From: Przewalskia tangutica
Taxonomy: Eukaryota; Streptophyta; Magnoliopsida; Solanales; Solanaceae
NCBI GenBank assembly: GCA_029844215.1
Contig: CM056718.1
Span: 165,963,396 to 166,027,395 of the forward strand
DNA length: 64,000 bases
Direction of reading: 5' to 3'
Shown in pieces: positions 36,301 through 46,906 of the stretch; position 1 is the stretch's first letter; each line of letters opens with the position of its first letter. Below the pieces are notes generated by a model. It searched no databases, had not been told where the DNA came from, and saw only the letters and a program-made list of their open reading frames with translations. Position numbers and translations under genes: made by a program.

Positions 36301-37166
36301 AATATCTTCACCTGCCCTAGTCATTTTATCTCCTTTCTCTAACTCTGTCACTTTACTTTTCTTTGTATTTTTTGTAACCTAACCTTATACGATTATTGAA
36401 ATGCCTAGAATAGTTAGACTTAGAACTATTAAGGGCGGGTAGTTAAATAATAAAATGTGTCGCTAGTTTAATCTATCTTTAGGCCGTTATGCATTTTCAA
36501 AACTTTTTAAAATAACTTAGCCTTTCATTGATATTATAGAAATAGATGAGTTCCAAATTCTTATTAAACTTCATAAAAACAACAAATCTTTTTTCATAAC
36601 AAAGATCTATTTTCTTATTACCAAGTGCAAAATAGGAAAATCTTGCTACCCATTTGCATACCCTCTATAAAGATCAAAATTTACATATAATACATACTTT
36701 TAGTAAACCATCTTTTATTATCTTGCATTTTTTAAACCTCATGCAATTGCTTTGTTCAAATAGAATATTTTCCTTGCATTTTTACAAATAAACTTCATGC
36801 AATTCCATGGAAACTATATATACATACATATCTTTAAATAATTATTTGCAAACATCTTCTTAACTCATGTTCTCCTAAATATGCTTTTTAAATAATTAAC
36901 CCTAAGTTTGAACGGACAACCGCAAGTTAGCGGATCCTTTAGGATGCCTAACCCCTTCCCTTTAGGATAATAAAGAACTCTTACCTAGAATCTCACATAG
37001 TTTCACAGACCTTTAAAATGGAGATCATTCGTAGTATTTTATGCTACATTTTCAGTGTCCTAATTCACTATAATAATTAGGTGGCGACTCCTTAAAATAG
37101 CATTTTAGGAATCCAACCATACGTGGCACTCCCGTTTTCGACTCCGGTTGAAAATGGGGTGTTACA
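33333..37166 (+). repeat. Ogre 5' LTR with promoter
   Basis: This is a 3,834-bp LTR with TG...CA ends. A TATAAAAG box lies at 34009-34016. A degenerate repeat of GGACTGATTTTGGCCTCACT and similar units (about 60-62 bp) occupies 35640-35990. The 36120-37090 part is about 99% identical to the 3' LTR. Confidence 0.92.
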
Positions 37167-37169
37167 GCA

Positions 37170-37187
37170 TGGCGACTCCGCTGGGGA
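37170..37187 (+). other. Primer binding site, tRNA-Arg
   Basis: TGGCGACTCCGCTGGGGA begins three bases after the LTR end. It is the complement of the CCA-terminated acceptor and T-arm end of a plant tRNA-Arg beginning GACTCCG. This supports the Ogre/Tat assignment. Confidence 0.85.
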
Positions 37188-38077
37188 TATTTAGGTTCTT
37201 AACCATAACAAACATAGGTTAATTACTGTGCTTTATTTTTCTCATCTGCTTAAAATTGCTTCTTCTGTGTTTTACATTCATTTGCTTTTATATTTTGTCT
37301 AAATTATTCTACTTTACATATAAATATTTGCATTAACTGCTATTTGTTACCGCTTTCCTTAAACTGACATTCCGCTCATATTTCTTCCACTCTGGAAAAT
37401 TCACACAATCACACACTACATGCGAGGTGCGCTTGGTGCATCAGCAAAATTCTTTCTACAAAACCCAAATTTAGGAGAGTTGGTAATATACGTGGAGTGT
37501 CCGGTCTAACCGGTGGCCGCGTAGCCTTCTCACTCGAGTTGTCCGCTCGGGAACCTTGCGTCTAGTAAAGCCAAATCTTAGAAACTCAGAATAGAGCTAT
37601 ACCGCCCTTTATTTTAAGGCATGCATGCATTTATCTTAGGTGGGTCGATCCCTGGTATCGACGCCACAATTAGGAAGACACCAAACTTGTCGACGAGTTT
37701 CTCAACCCAACGACCAACCAACATATTATGTGTAGCGTGACAATGATAAACAAATCCGAGCCTAATCATGACATGCTGAAATTGGGAAAAGTGCACCGTC
37801 ATTTGGTCGTCATTTCCAACAAAGGCATTACAGTTGGACGGCTTGGACAAATCCATCATGACCTCGCATATGTGACGTTTAGGCCTACCTCTGGCATAAA
37901 GAGGTCCCAAACATATTAGAGCACACGCTTGATTTGCAATTTACTTATTATTATTGCCTGCAACTCTTTGCATATTATACTAACTTGGTTCGCTTCATTT
38001 GTAAGAAGGTTATTTTTTTTAGCTTATCCCCAAAAGGTTGATTCGCGTTGACTGGTAGAAGCACAATCATCCAATAA

Positions 38078-40006
38078 ATGACTAATCCAGAGGCACCAGA
38101 ACGAAACAGCTTAGGACTCGTCCCCGTTCCTGTAGTGGACGCAGAGGCGTTAGAAAGGAGAAACACCAATGATCAATACCTCGCCAAACTATTGCAGCAA
38201 GTGGAAGTCATGCAAGCCGAAATAGAAAGGCTCCAAAATATCACAAACCTGTCTATTAGCTTGAATGCACCACTCCCAGAGCAAAGGACAAATGCAAACG
38301 TGTCACAGGCCCTTGAGCCTCCACTTCCCCAAAGCTCCCCGCAGAGGCCGCAACATACCAGCTCACACCAAAATGTCACTCGCCCGGTCAATTTGCAAGC
38401 CGACCTCCAAAATGATCCGTTTACTACATACATATCTCAACCTCCACCTACTTATATCTCCCCACTCAGCCCAAATTGCCAAGTCACCCAATACGAGCAG
38501 AGGACACGCATCACTAGTCCTAACAAACAATATGGGGGATTAGCACATCCGACCGAAAGCCAACCTTTTATTATGCATGCATCCTCTCAAGAGACAGATC
38601 AATACAAGGAAGTGGAGCGGCAGACTCGAGCCAGAGCTGATGAAAATATGGCAAAAGAAATCCGTAGTTTGAAAGAGGCATTCAGAAGCATTCAGATGAA
38701 CAAGGGGGAGGCAGGTTTAGAATATGAAAACTTATGCATGCACCCCGACGTTGAATTACCTATGGGATACAAGGTGCCCAAATTTGACATGTTTGATGGA
38801 AAGGGGAATCCTCGAGCTCATCTAAGGTCATATTGCGATAAATTGATTGGAGTTGGAAAAAATCAAGCAATCATCATGAAGCTATTCATCAGGAGTCTTA
38901 CCGGCGAGGCGCTGGACTGGTACACATGCCAAGACCCTCGAAAATGGGACGGTTGGAATGCCATGGCACAAGATTTCATGGATAGATTCAGATTCAACAC
39001 TGACACTGTCCCGGATAGATTTTATCTTATGAAACTTGAAAAGAAATCCACAGAAACTTTCAGGGAATACGCCATGAGGTGGCGGTCAGAGGCAGCAAAG
39101 GTCCAACCTCCAATGGCAGAGAGCGAAATGACCACCTTGTTCGTGCAGTCGTTAAAAGACGCGACGTATTATGAAAGGATGATCAGTGTAATTGGGCGAA
39201 GTTTTGCAGAAGTCGTAAGAATGGGCGACTTCGTGGAAGAAGGCATTAAGACAGGCAGGATTACAAACTTGACAGCCCTACAAGCAACTAGCAGAGCAAT
39301 GCAGTCAGATTCCATAGGAGGTACCTCACAGAGGAAAAGGGATGCATCACCCTCTATCATGGTCATTCAGGAGCATAGGCCAGAACAACTTCCAGTATAT
39401 CAAAGCCCACCGCCTTCTTACTATAACCAAAACACTCAAAATCCACAGTCATATTATCAGCACTGCGCCACCCCATATCCTGTTTACCATACCCAACAAG
39501 CATATCCAAAATACTCACCACAATCACGAGCCCGTACACCAAACGGACCCAAACCCCTCATAAATGCTGAAAGAAAGCCAACCAGAACTTATACATCTTT
39601 AGCCGAACCCATAGCTCAAGTGTATGAGAAGCTGAAAGCCGCAGGAATACTCCATCCAATTCCCAGAAATACCCCCAGGCCTACTTCCCAAGGGCACGAT
39701 AAAACTAAACATTGTGCATACCACTCCGGTGTCGAGGGGCACGACATCGCAAATTGTTATACACTCAAAGACAAAATAGAGGAGTTAATCGAAGAGGGAG
39801 TCATTCAGCTGAAAGATGCCCCTCTCAGGGTAAACAATAACCTTTTTCCCGGCTATGAAGATGCCCATGTGAGCATGATAACTAAAGATGGAAAAGACAG
39901 TCTGGAAGGGACTATTACGCCAGCCCGAAAAGGGAAGAAAGTTGAATCATCGACCAACCGTCAGAGAAGAGGAGGTGCTCCTTGCCGGAGATTGTTTAAC
40001 CATTGA
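38078..40006 (+). CDS. Ogre/Tat Gag polyprotein, intact
   Basis: This is an open frame of 642 aa that packages element RNA in cytoplasmic particles. Residues about 28-60 form a coiled coil (LAKLLQQVEVMQAEIERLQN). Residues 75-200 are low-complexity P, Q, S and T-rich. The retrotransposon gag core is at about residues 228-390 (YKVPKFDMFDGKGNPRAHLR, LFIRSLTGEALDWYT, FREYAMRWRSEAAKVQPP, FVQSLKDATYYERMISVIG). A zinc-knuckle-like CAYHSGVEGHDIANC lies at about residues 546-560, as in Ogre Gag. The frame ends in a basic tail (KGKKVESSTNRQRRGG) and a TGA, with no protease fused. The start aligns with the gag start of the 56437 element (MNDSGANEQDGLGL). No breaks are seen, so purifying selection or recent origin is likely. 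Confidence 0.88.
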   Translation: MTNPEAPERNSLGLVPVPVVDAEALERRNTNDQYLAKLLQQVEVMQAEIERLQNITNLSISLNAPLPEQRTNANVSQALEPPLPQSSPQRPQHTSSHQNVTRPVNLQADLQNDPFTTYISQPPPTYISPLSPNCQVTQYEQRTRITSPNKQYGGLAHPTESQPFIMHASSQETDQYKEVERQTRARADENMAKEIRSLKEAFRSIQMNKGEAGLEYENLCMHPDVELPMGYKVPKFDMFDGKGNPRAHLRSYCDKLIGVGKNQAIIMKLFIRSLTGEALDWYTCQDPRKWDGWNAMAQDFMDRFRFNTDTVPDRFYLMKLEKKSTETFREYAMRWRSEAAKVQPPMAESEMTTLFVQSLKDATYYERMISVIGRSFAEVVRMGDFVEEGIKTGRITNLTALQATSRAMQSDSIGGTSQRKRDASPSIMVIQEHRPEQLPVYQSPPPSYYNQNTQNPQSYYQHCATPYPVYHTQQAYPKYSPQSRARTPNGPKPLINAERKPTRTYTSLAEPIAQVYEKLKAAGILHPIPRNTPRPTSQGHDKTKHCAYHSGVEGHDIANCYTLKDKIEELIEEGVIQLKDAPLRVNNNLFPGYEDAHVSMITKDGKDSLEGTITPARKGKKVESSTNRQRRGGAPCRRLFNH

Positions 40007-40959
40007 ATAAGTCATTCATTTAGTTGTGTGTTGCAAGAGATGATCTTACTGAAGACTCAGCCATTGAAGACTCAGAGCAAGAAGACAAGTGGACCCGTGC
40101 CCCTGCCCTGGCCCGCCGAGTCCGGAAATAGTTAGTTTAATATATTTTGCCCTTTATATAATTGGAACTACGTTTGACCTGATTCCCTTGACGGATACGT
40201 AGGCGGCCGTTTCGGCTTCGGTCCCACCTTTAGAAATTTTAATTTCACCCAATTTCGCTTGTAATGAACTACGTCATGACCTGATTCCCTCATGGGGATA
40301 CGTAGGCGGCCTAAATCGGCTTCGGTCACACCATTAGGAAACCTTCCCTTATTTTTGAAAATAACGAAAACACACATAATATACAAGCAACCCCATGGAG
40401 ACCCACTTTAGGTCAAACGCCCTTTGCATATTCAGAACTGGGACAAGGTAGGAAACCAGGCAGGGGTTACGAGTCCCAAACAAGGCAGACGCCCGAGCAT
40501 CAAGAGTCAAAACTACAAAGTCGATGCGAATCAACCGCCCCCCCTCAAACTCACAAATTTTCTTTGAGCGCAGGTTCTTCATATTAGCAGAAGCAGAAAG
40601 AAGCAGCAGAAGCAGACATACATCAACAATCAAACTTCAAATCCCGCAACAAAGTCTAGCGCATCAGCTCGGGCATATAGTCAAATTGCAATCCATGCCG
40701 TGCACAAACGCACAACAAATACATCATGGCAATCCATATGGTTCACAAATGCATCATAACAACATCTCAGCAGTTGCAACATCTAGCATGTCCGGCCAAG
40801 GACAAAATCTCAGCATTCACAACACCCCACATATCATACAGGGATGACATCCCTATTCCCATAAAATTGCACTTCTCATATATATTTATCATTTTGTTTA
40901 AACAGGTATACACTAACGTTTTCTCAAGCTTAGCTTGCGAGCATTTATTCTACGGTGAG

Positions 40960-41290
40960 CGAAGAACACGCCCGCATAACGACGTGATCATCATTATGTC
41001 TACGCAACGACGCCAAAGAAGAACACGCCCGCATAACGGCGTTATCAAAGACAAAGAAGTCCGAAATGACGCCAAGAAGAACACGCCCGCATAACGGCGT
41101 GATCAGCATTATGCCAAAAGCAACACGTCCAGGCAACGACATTATCGGACAAAGAAGTCCAAACGACGCCAAGAAGAACATCGCCAAGACAACGGCGTGA
41201 TCGCATTATGTCTACGCAACGACGCCAAAGAAGAATATCGCCCAGTAACGGCGTTATCGACAAAGAAGTCCGAAAACGACGCCATCATCG
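40960..41290. repeat. Diverged 50-60-bp tandem units in Ogre 3' region
   Basis: The words GAAGAACACGCCCGCATAAC, GGCGTTATC/GGCGTGATC, GACAAAGAAGTCC and AACGACGCCAAAGAAGAA recur in irregular order at about 60-bp spacing. Non-coding. Confidence 0.75.
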
Positions 41291-41426
41291 GCATATCACA
41301 TCTACACAGGGACGATTTTCTCTGTTCTAAAAATTGCATTTTTTTCATTCATGCTTTATTATTCTGTCTTAGCAGTTACGCACTAACTCTTTCTTGAGAT
41401 TTAGTCTACAGGAGAAGCAGCAACAA

Positions 41427-41810
41427 GTCCAAAAACGACGCCACGTCCGAAAACGACGCCACGTCCGAAAATGACGCCACGTCCGAAAATGACGCCACGT
41501 CCGAAAACGACGCCAAGTCCGAAAACGACGCCACGTCCGAAAACGACGCCACGTCCGAAAACGACGCCACGTCCGAAAACGACGCCACGTCCGAAAACGA
41601 CGCCAAGTCCGAAAACGACGCCACGTCCGAAAATGGCGCCACGTCCGAAAACGACGCCACGTCCGAAAACGACGCCACGTCCGAAAACGACGCCACGTCC
41701 GAAAACGACGCCAAGTCCGAAAACGACGCCACGTCCGAAAACGACGCCACGTCCGAAAACGACGCCACGTCCGAAAACGACGCCGAGTCCGAAAATGACG
41801 TCAACGACGC
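41427..41810. repeat. 18-bp minisatellite, about 20 copies
   Basis: The unit CGTCCGAAAACGACGCCA is repeated head to tail. Variants carry AAGTCC in place of ACGTCC about every four to six units, which hints at a higher-order unit near 90 bp. The period is a multiple of three, so long open frames appear on both strands (repeats of PRPKTT on plus; GRGVVF and FSDVAS on minus). With no start context or conservation these are not annotated as genes. Confidence 0.95.
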
Positions 41811-42234
41811 CAAAGTCCAAAAACGACGCCCCGCCCAAAGACGACGTCATCAACATATCACATCTACGCAAGGACAATTCATCTACTCTCAAAAATTGCA
41901 TTTCTTATTCATGCTTTATTACCCTGTCTTAACAGTTATGCACTAACTCTTTCTTGAGCTTTAGTGTACAAGGGCAGTTGCAGTAAGGACAACATATCCG
42001 CATCGCAACGGCGAAATCACAGCAGGCATCGCATTTTCGCAGGATAGCACAGTTACATTGCTTATAAATTCATGCGTTATCATTTTGCCTTAACAGTTAT
42101 GGACTAACCGTTTGTTTGAGTCTTAGCATACAGGAATGGGAGCACAACGTGGAACTACCTCTTACGGCGAACCGAGGCAATTTGTACCTCGAACGTCGAT
42201 CCGCTCTCCCCCAGCATCCTGCAACACCAATGAC

Positions 42235-42490
42235 CCCAGTGTCATCATAATTCAACACTGGAATGAATTTTAAATCCGCGTTATCCTTGGTTTAATTTTT
42301 CTATTATCACAGAACCCAGTGTCATAATTCGACAACGGGACAAATTTTAAATCTGCTCGCTTTGGTTTTCTAGCGTCACAAAATCCAGTGTCATCATAAT
42401 TCGACCTGGGACAAATTTTGAGTCGCGTTAGCGCGCAGTGTTTGACCATGGTAGCCCAGTGTCGTCATAACTCGACACTGGGACAATTTT
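42235..42490. repeat. Four diverged units around CCAGTGTCATCATAATTCGA
   Basis: The phrase CCCAGTGTCATCATAATTCGACACTGGGACAAATTTT, here described as a consensus in parts (CCAGTGTCATCATAATTC, then ACTGGGACAAATTTT), recurs at about 42237, 42309, 42382 and 42457. The unit contains a short inverted repeat, CCCAGTGTC/GACACTGGG, that could fold into a stem. Confidence 0.8.
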
Positions 42491-42618
42491 TTAAATTTTG
42501 CGTCAGCCTTGTCTAATTGCCCAAACCTTTCAATCCTGAGGATCGAGACAAAATTGGCTATGAGTCAACGTCTTTGTCTGAAGACTCTTCCATCATCTCC
42601 ATACAAAGAGGGACAAGT

Positions 42619-44845
42619 TGTTGACACCCAATTTTGACCCTCCCGTTCAGTTCTTAACTATAAAATTACACTAATTTTGCAAAATAATTTTCTATAATAA
42701 AATGCATCAATAATATATTAATACATGCACAAATAAGCATTTTAATAATAGCGCCGCATTATAAATATTAAGCACTAATTAAATAGCGCGTATTTATTTT
42801 TTGTAATAATTTAGATTAATGAAACACCTAGATAATTTAATCACAATTTTAATTCCTAATTTACCACTAATTAATCTTTGCCTAAAACAAACTCCTAAAA
42901 CTAATACCTAATTACATAATTTACCAGCCCACAACCCATAACCGAAATTCCCCATTTCGGTGATCCATGACCGTGGCCCAAGACCATCTTATCTCCTTAG
43001 CCCAAAACCTCCAGCCCATTTTCCTATCCCCATCGTCGAGCGAACACCCGTCCCACAAACCTAAAACTCAACCCTGCGCATCAACTCCCATCACCGACAT
43101 CCATACCTAAACTGCGAAATCTGAAACCCATCAACTCCCATCTACCACGAACCACCCTCATCTCACCCATACCGCGTCTCGCAAATCCGCGATTTGAACC
43201 AATTTTCACATATGTCGATCGATTTTCAGCCTGTTGGTGATTTTTAGCCCATGTTCGGACTAATTTGCACCCCCCTGTTTTGACTGCTTTCGGTTTGATC
43301 TTTCAACCATTTTTCTGGACTGATTTTGGCCTCACTTTGGCTACTGGTTTGGCCCCTTTTTTTGCCACTGATTTCAACCATTTTACGGGTGATTTTGGCC
43401 TCACTTTGCAGCTCTTGGTTTGGCCCTTTTGCTACCGATTTCAACCATTTTTCGACTGATTTTGGCCTCACTTTAGCTCTTGGTTTGGCCTTTTTGCACT
43501 CGATTTCAACCATTTTCGGACTGATTTTGGCCTCACAGCTCTTTGGTTTGGCCCTTTTGCTACTGATTTCAACCATTTCTGGTGATTTTGGCCTCACTTT
43601 GCTCTGGTTTCGCCCCTTGCAGCTCTGATTGCAACCATTTTACGGGTGGTTTTGGCCCTTTTTGCTACGATTTTTGTCTTTTATTGCTGGTTTGTGATTC
43701 TGATGATTTTATTTTGTTTGTCGCTATTCTGATAGTTTTGGCCTTTTTTAGACGATTTTACGGTTTACTTTGTCACTAAGTTTTTGACTATTCATCTATT
43801 ATTTGGCGAAGTTTATGACATATACTAATCCTTTTTTTTTTTTTTTTACATGACTTGCATCGGGAGCGACGAAGAGTCTCATACGAGACTCATCATGACT
43901 TTGTCAAGCAAAGGATTTACATCCACATTTCTCGCATTCTTCGGTCTCGGAACCTTAAAATAAATAGGGCGGAATAATATCTTCACCTGCCCTAGTCATT
44001 TTATCTCCTTTCTCTAACTCTGTCACTTTACTTTTCTTTGTATTTTTTGTAACCTAACCTTATACGATTATTGAAATGCCTAGAATAGTTAGACTTAGAA
44101 CTATTAAGGGCGGGTAGTTAAATAATAAAATGTGTCGCTAGTTTAATCTATCTTTAGGCCGTTATGCATTTTCAAAACTTTTTAAAATAACTTAGCCTTT
44201 CATTGATATTATAGAAATAGATGAGTTCCAAATTCTTATTAAACTTCATAAAAACAACAAATTTTTTTTTCATAACAAAGATCTATTTTCTTATTACCAA
44301 GTGCAAAAGAGGAAAATCTTGCTACCCATTTGCATACCCTCTATAAAGATCAAAATTTACATATAATACATACTTTTAGTAAACCATCTTTTATTATCTT
44401 GCATTTTTTAAACCTCATGCAATTGCTTTGTTCAAATAGAATATTTTCCTTGCATTTTTGCAAATAAACTTCATGCAATTCCATGGAAACTATATATACA
44501 TACATATCTTTTAAATAATTATTTGCAAACATCTTCTTAACTCATGTTCTCCTAAATATGCTTTTTAAATAATTAACCCTAAGTTTGAACGGACAACCGC
44601 AAGTTAGTGGATCCTTTAGGATGCCTAACCCCTTCCCTTTAGGATAATAAAGAACTCTTACCTAGAATCTCACATAGTTTCACAGACCTTTAAAATGGAG
44701 ATCATTCGTAGTATTTTATGCTACATTTTCAGTGTCCTAATTCACTATAATAATTAGGTGGCGACTCCTTTAAATAGCAATTTTAGGAATCAACCATGCG
44801 CAGCAGTAATCCCGTTTCCGACTCCGGTTGAAATGGGGTGTTACA
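42619..44845 (+). repeat. Ogre 3' LTR, internally deleted
   Basis: This is a 2,227-bp LTR. Relative to the 5' LTR it lacks about 1.56 kb (33945-35503), joined at a CCAA microhomology near 43201. The missing part includes the TATAAAAG box. The stretch 42955-43760 is poorly aligned with many small indels, whereas 43800-44760 is about 99% identical to the 5' copy. Confidence 0.9.
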
Positions 44846-44850
44846 GTTGT

Positions 44851-46906
44851 AATGTAGGCTTAGACACGGGTAGGTAAAAATAGGCATTTAGGCTCATTTT
44901 TGTGTACCATAAGCTCTTTAGCTTTTCAATTTTTCCCTTTTCTTTTGATTCTTTCCTTCACTTCAATTCTATTTTTCCCCTCTTTTGTTTTGGGAGAGTG
45001 AAGTGTATTATAATAACAAGCACCCCCAAACTTAGGCTTTTGCCTCTTTCTTATTACTTTTTCATTGGGGTGCATCAAACTTATTCACTCTTTTTGTCTC
45101 TTTTTTTTTACACAATTTATTCCAACTATTTCACATTTTTACTTATGGCACAATTGTAGGAATATATGGTGTCAAATAAAAAGTTTCATGTTTTTAGGCT
45201 CAATGGGGCTGACTAAGGATATTTTTAAAGTCAGGGATAGAAAAGAGTGGTAAGAATTGGCTAACAAAGAAATGCCTGAGTCATCTCCCTAACATGCATA
45301 TCCTAACTATTTCGCCTAAAATAGCAAGCAATCATAACACATAGATTTTAATCTTTTAATAATGCACAAATCAAGCAAGATACTCCCAATAGACAGACTT
45401 CATGAGTTTTTGGCATATCTAACCTAAGTGTTTAGATGGTTGCTTCTAATTCCATTACATTATTCAACCTTACTTCACTAGGCAATTCAAGTAACTACAG
45501 CATGCATGATCTAAAAAAAATTATGACTAAAAAATGACTCAAAAATACACAAAACAATTCAACAAGACTCAAAAACAATAAAACATCCCCAACTTAAATC
45601 ACACATTGTCCCCGATGTGTGCAAGACTCAAAGAAAATAAAAGAAAAGGACAACTTCGACACAACACAATGGTCATAACGGAGGTCTAAGAGGAAATTTT
45701 TGGAATTTGCGGAAATATGGCTCTCTGAAGTTCGGCGCGGCACGATGTCAGCGCGCGGCGCTTCTAATCTTGTGGCCTCTGAGTTCGGCGCGCGGCCAGT
45801 TCTGCGCGCGTGCGGCTACTTTCGCTTTTCGGTGTTTTGCTCCTTTTCCTCGGTTTTAGCTTTGATCCAGTCGTCCAACAACACAAAACAAGAACCCAGG
45901 CAGTAAGGCATTCAAGACAAAATAAAATAAAATAAAGATGAAATTAAAATAACATAATTAAAGATATTGGGTTGCCTCCCAACAAGCGCTGTCTTTAACG
46001 TCTTTTAGCGGGACGCAATTAACCTTTCAGTGCCCGTTGGATCATTCTGCGAGCTAACTGCGATCCGCGAGTTATTGTTGTAGGTCTCGATTTCCTACGA
46101 CCATTTGTTCAAACAAGAGCCTTACATACAATTATCCCCAGTAGGCTTGTCTTTTATGCTTTCTATAATGTAGGAATCAGTGAACTTCTCTACATCTCTC
46201 AACTCTAGGGGTACCCTTGATGGTATGGGCTTCCTAATTGGGAATCGGTAGTGATAGCTAGTGGTGTTTCTTACGTAATAGGTGCAAGAAAAGAATTTCC
46301 ACGAGAATCGAGAAGGTAAATAATTGGATCTCGCAATCTTTTCCTTCTCACGACTATCTCACGATTCCTCAATAGTTGGGTGTGGTTCGTGCTCCTCAAT
46401 TTGTTGTTATTGTTCAAATCACCTCGATTTACGGGTTACGCGGCGTAAGCGCTCTTCTGCGAACTCTCTATCTCCCGATTCGGCATCCTTGGTCAATTGC
46501 ACGACATTGTGTTTCCTCATTGCCTACCCAGTGCAGATTGCTCTTCTTGCGTTTCGCTGTTGAATATGATCGCGAATTCTGCTATTTGCGTTTCCAACTT
46601 CTTCATGGCCATTCTAGTTTCGTCCATGAACTGATTTTGGTACCTCGTGAAACTGAGTATAACCTCTCGCAATTCCTCCATCTCTTATACATGGTTGAGC
46701 TCGATCATATTGATGAAATCCATGTCTTAAGGATCCCTGAGATGAATCAAAACCAACAACGAATCACGGCACACTTGTTTTTTTTTTTTCAAAATAAAAT
46801 AAAATAAATAATTTAAAGAAACAAAAATAAAAACCAAATTAGAAATTAAAAATAGATAAATTTGATATTGAACTATGCCTAATCCCCGGCAACGGCGCCA
46901 AAAACT
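44851..46906 (-). pseudogene. Athila-like internal region with gag and pol-end remnants
   Basis: On the minus strand, starting at the tRNA-Asp primer site (46906-46885), a short gag-like stretch is readable near 46726-46520 (FTRYQNQFMDETRMAMKKLE, TQIAEFAII), with a stop after MDFINMIELNHV. Around 46010-45965, GCGCTTGTTGGGAGGCAACC is a sequence commonly seen just after the coding region of Athila-type elements. Between them most of gag and all of the reverse transcriptase and integrase domains are absent. The rest is AT-rich non-coding DNA. Confidence 0.6.

Larger units (their letters stand above)
40007..42618 (+). other. Ogre 3' untranslated region, repeat-rich
   Basis: No pol is found here. 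The block GATACGTAGGCGGCC, common after Ogre coding regions, occurs twice (about 40193 and 40297). Three repeat families follow: units with AAGAACACGCCCGCATAACG (40960-41290), the 18-bp minisatellite (41427-41810), and units with CCAGTGTCATCATAATTCGA (42235-42490). A longer paragraph ending in CACTAACTCTTTCTTGAG recurs near 40910, 41385, 41945 and 42105. Confidence 0.75.
33333..44845 (+). mobile_element. Ogre/Tat gag-only retrotransposon (TR-GAG type)
   Basis: LTRs lie at 33333-37166 and 42619-44845, flanked by the perfect duplication GTTGT (33328-33332, 44846-44850). The primer site TGGCGACTCCGCTGGGGA (37170-37187) matches the 3' end of tRNA-Arg, as in Ogre/Tat elements. A polypurine-rich AAAGAGGGACAAG precedes the 3' LTR. 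The internal region has one intact gag (38078-40006). Neither ORF1 nor protease, reverse transcriptase, RNase H or integrase is present. The 40007-42618 stretch is repeat-rich 3' untranslated DNA. This matches the class described as terminal-repeat retrotransposons with a GAG domain. Movement would need pol from another Ogre. Confidence 0.92.

Noticed and set aside
41427..41810. Possible CRISPR-like array
   Set aside because: The units are contiguous and have no unique spacers, and the host is a plant nucleus. It is a minisatellite.
41406..41932. Long open frames on both strands across the 18-bp array, looking like PRPKTT-repeat or GRGVVF-repeat proteins
   Set aside because: The repeat unit is a multiple of three with no stop in several frames, so open frames are automatic. 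The array lies in the 3' untranslated part of an Ogre element, and there is no non-repetitive conserved domain.
46324..46807. Plus-strand frames of 79 and 143 codons
   Set aside because: The minus strand here carries a recognisable Athila-like gag remnant (FMDETRMAMKKLETQIAEF), so the plus-strand frames are shadows.
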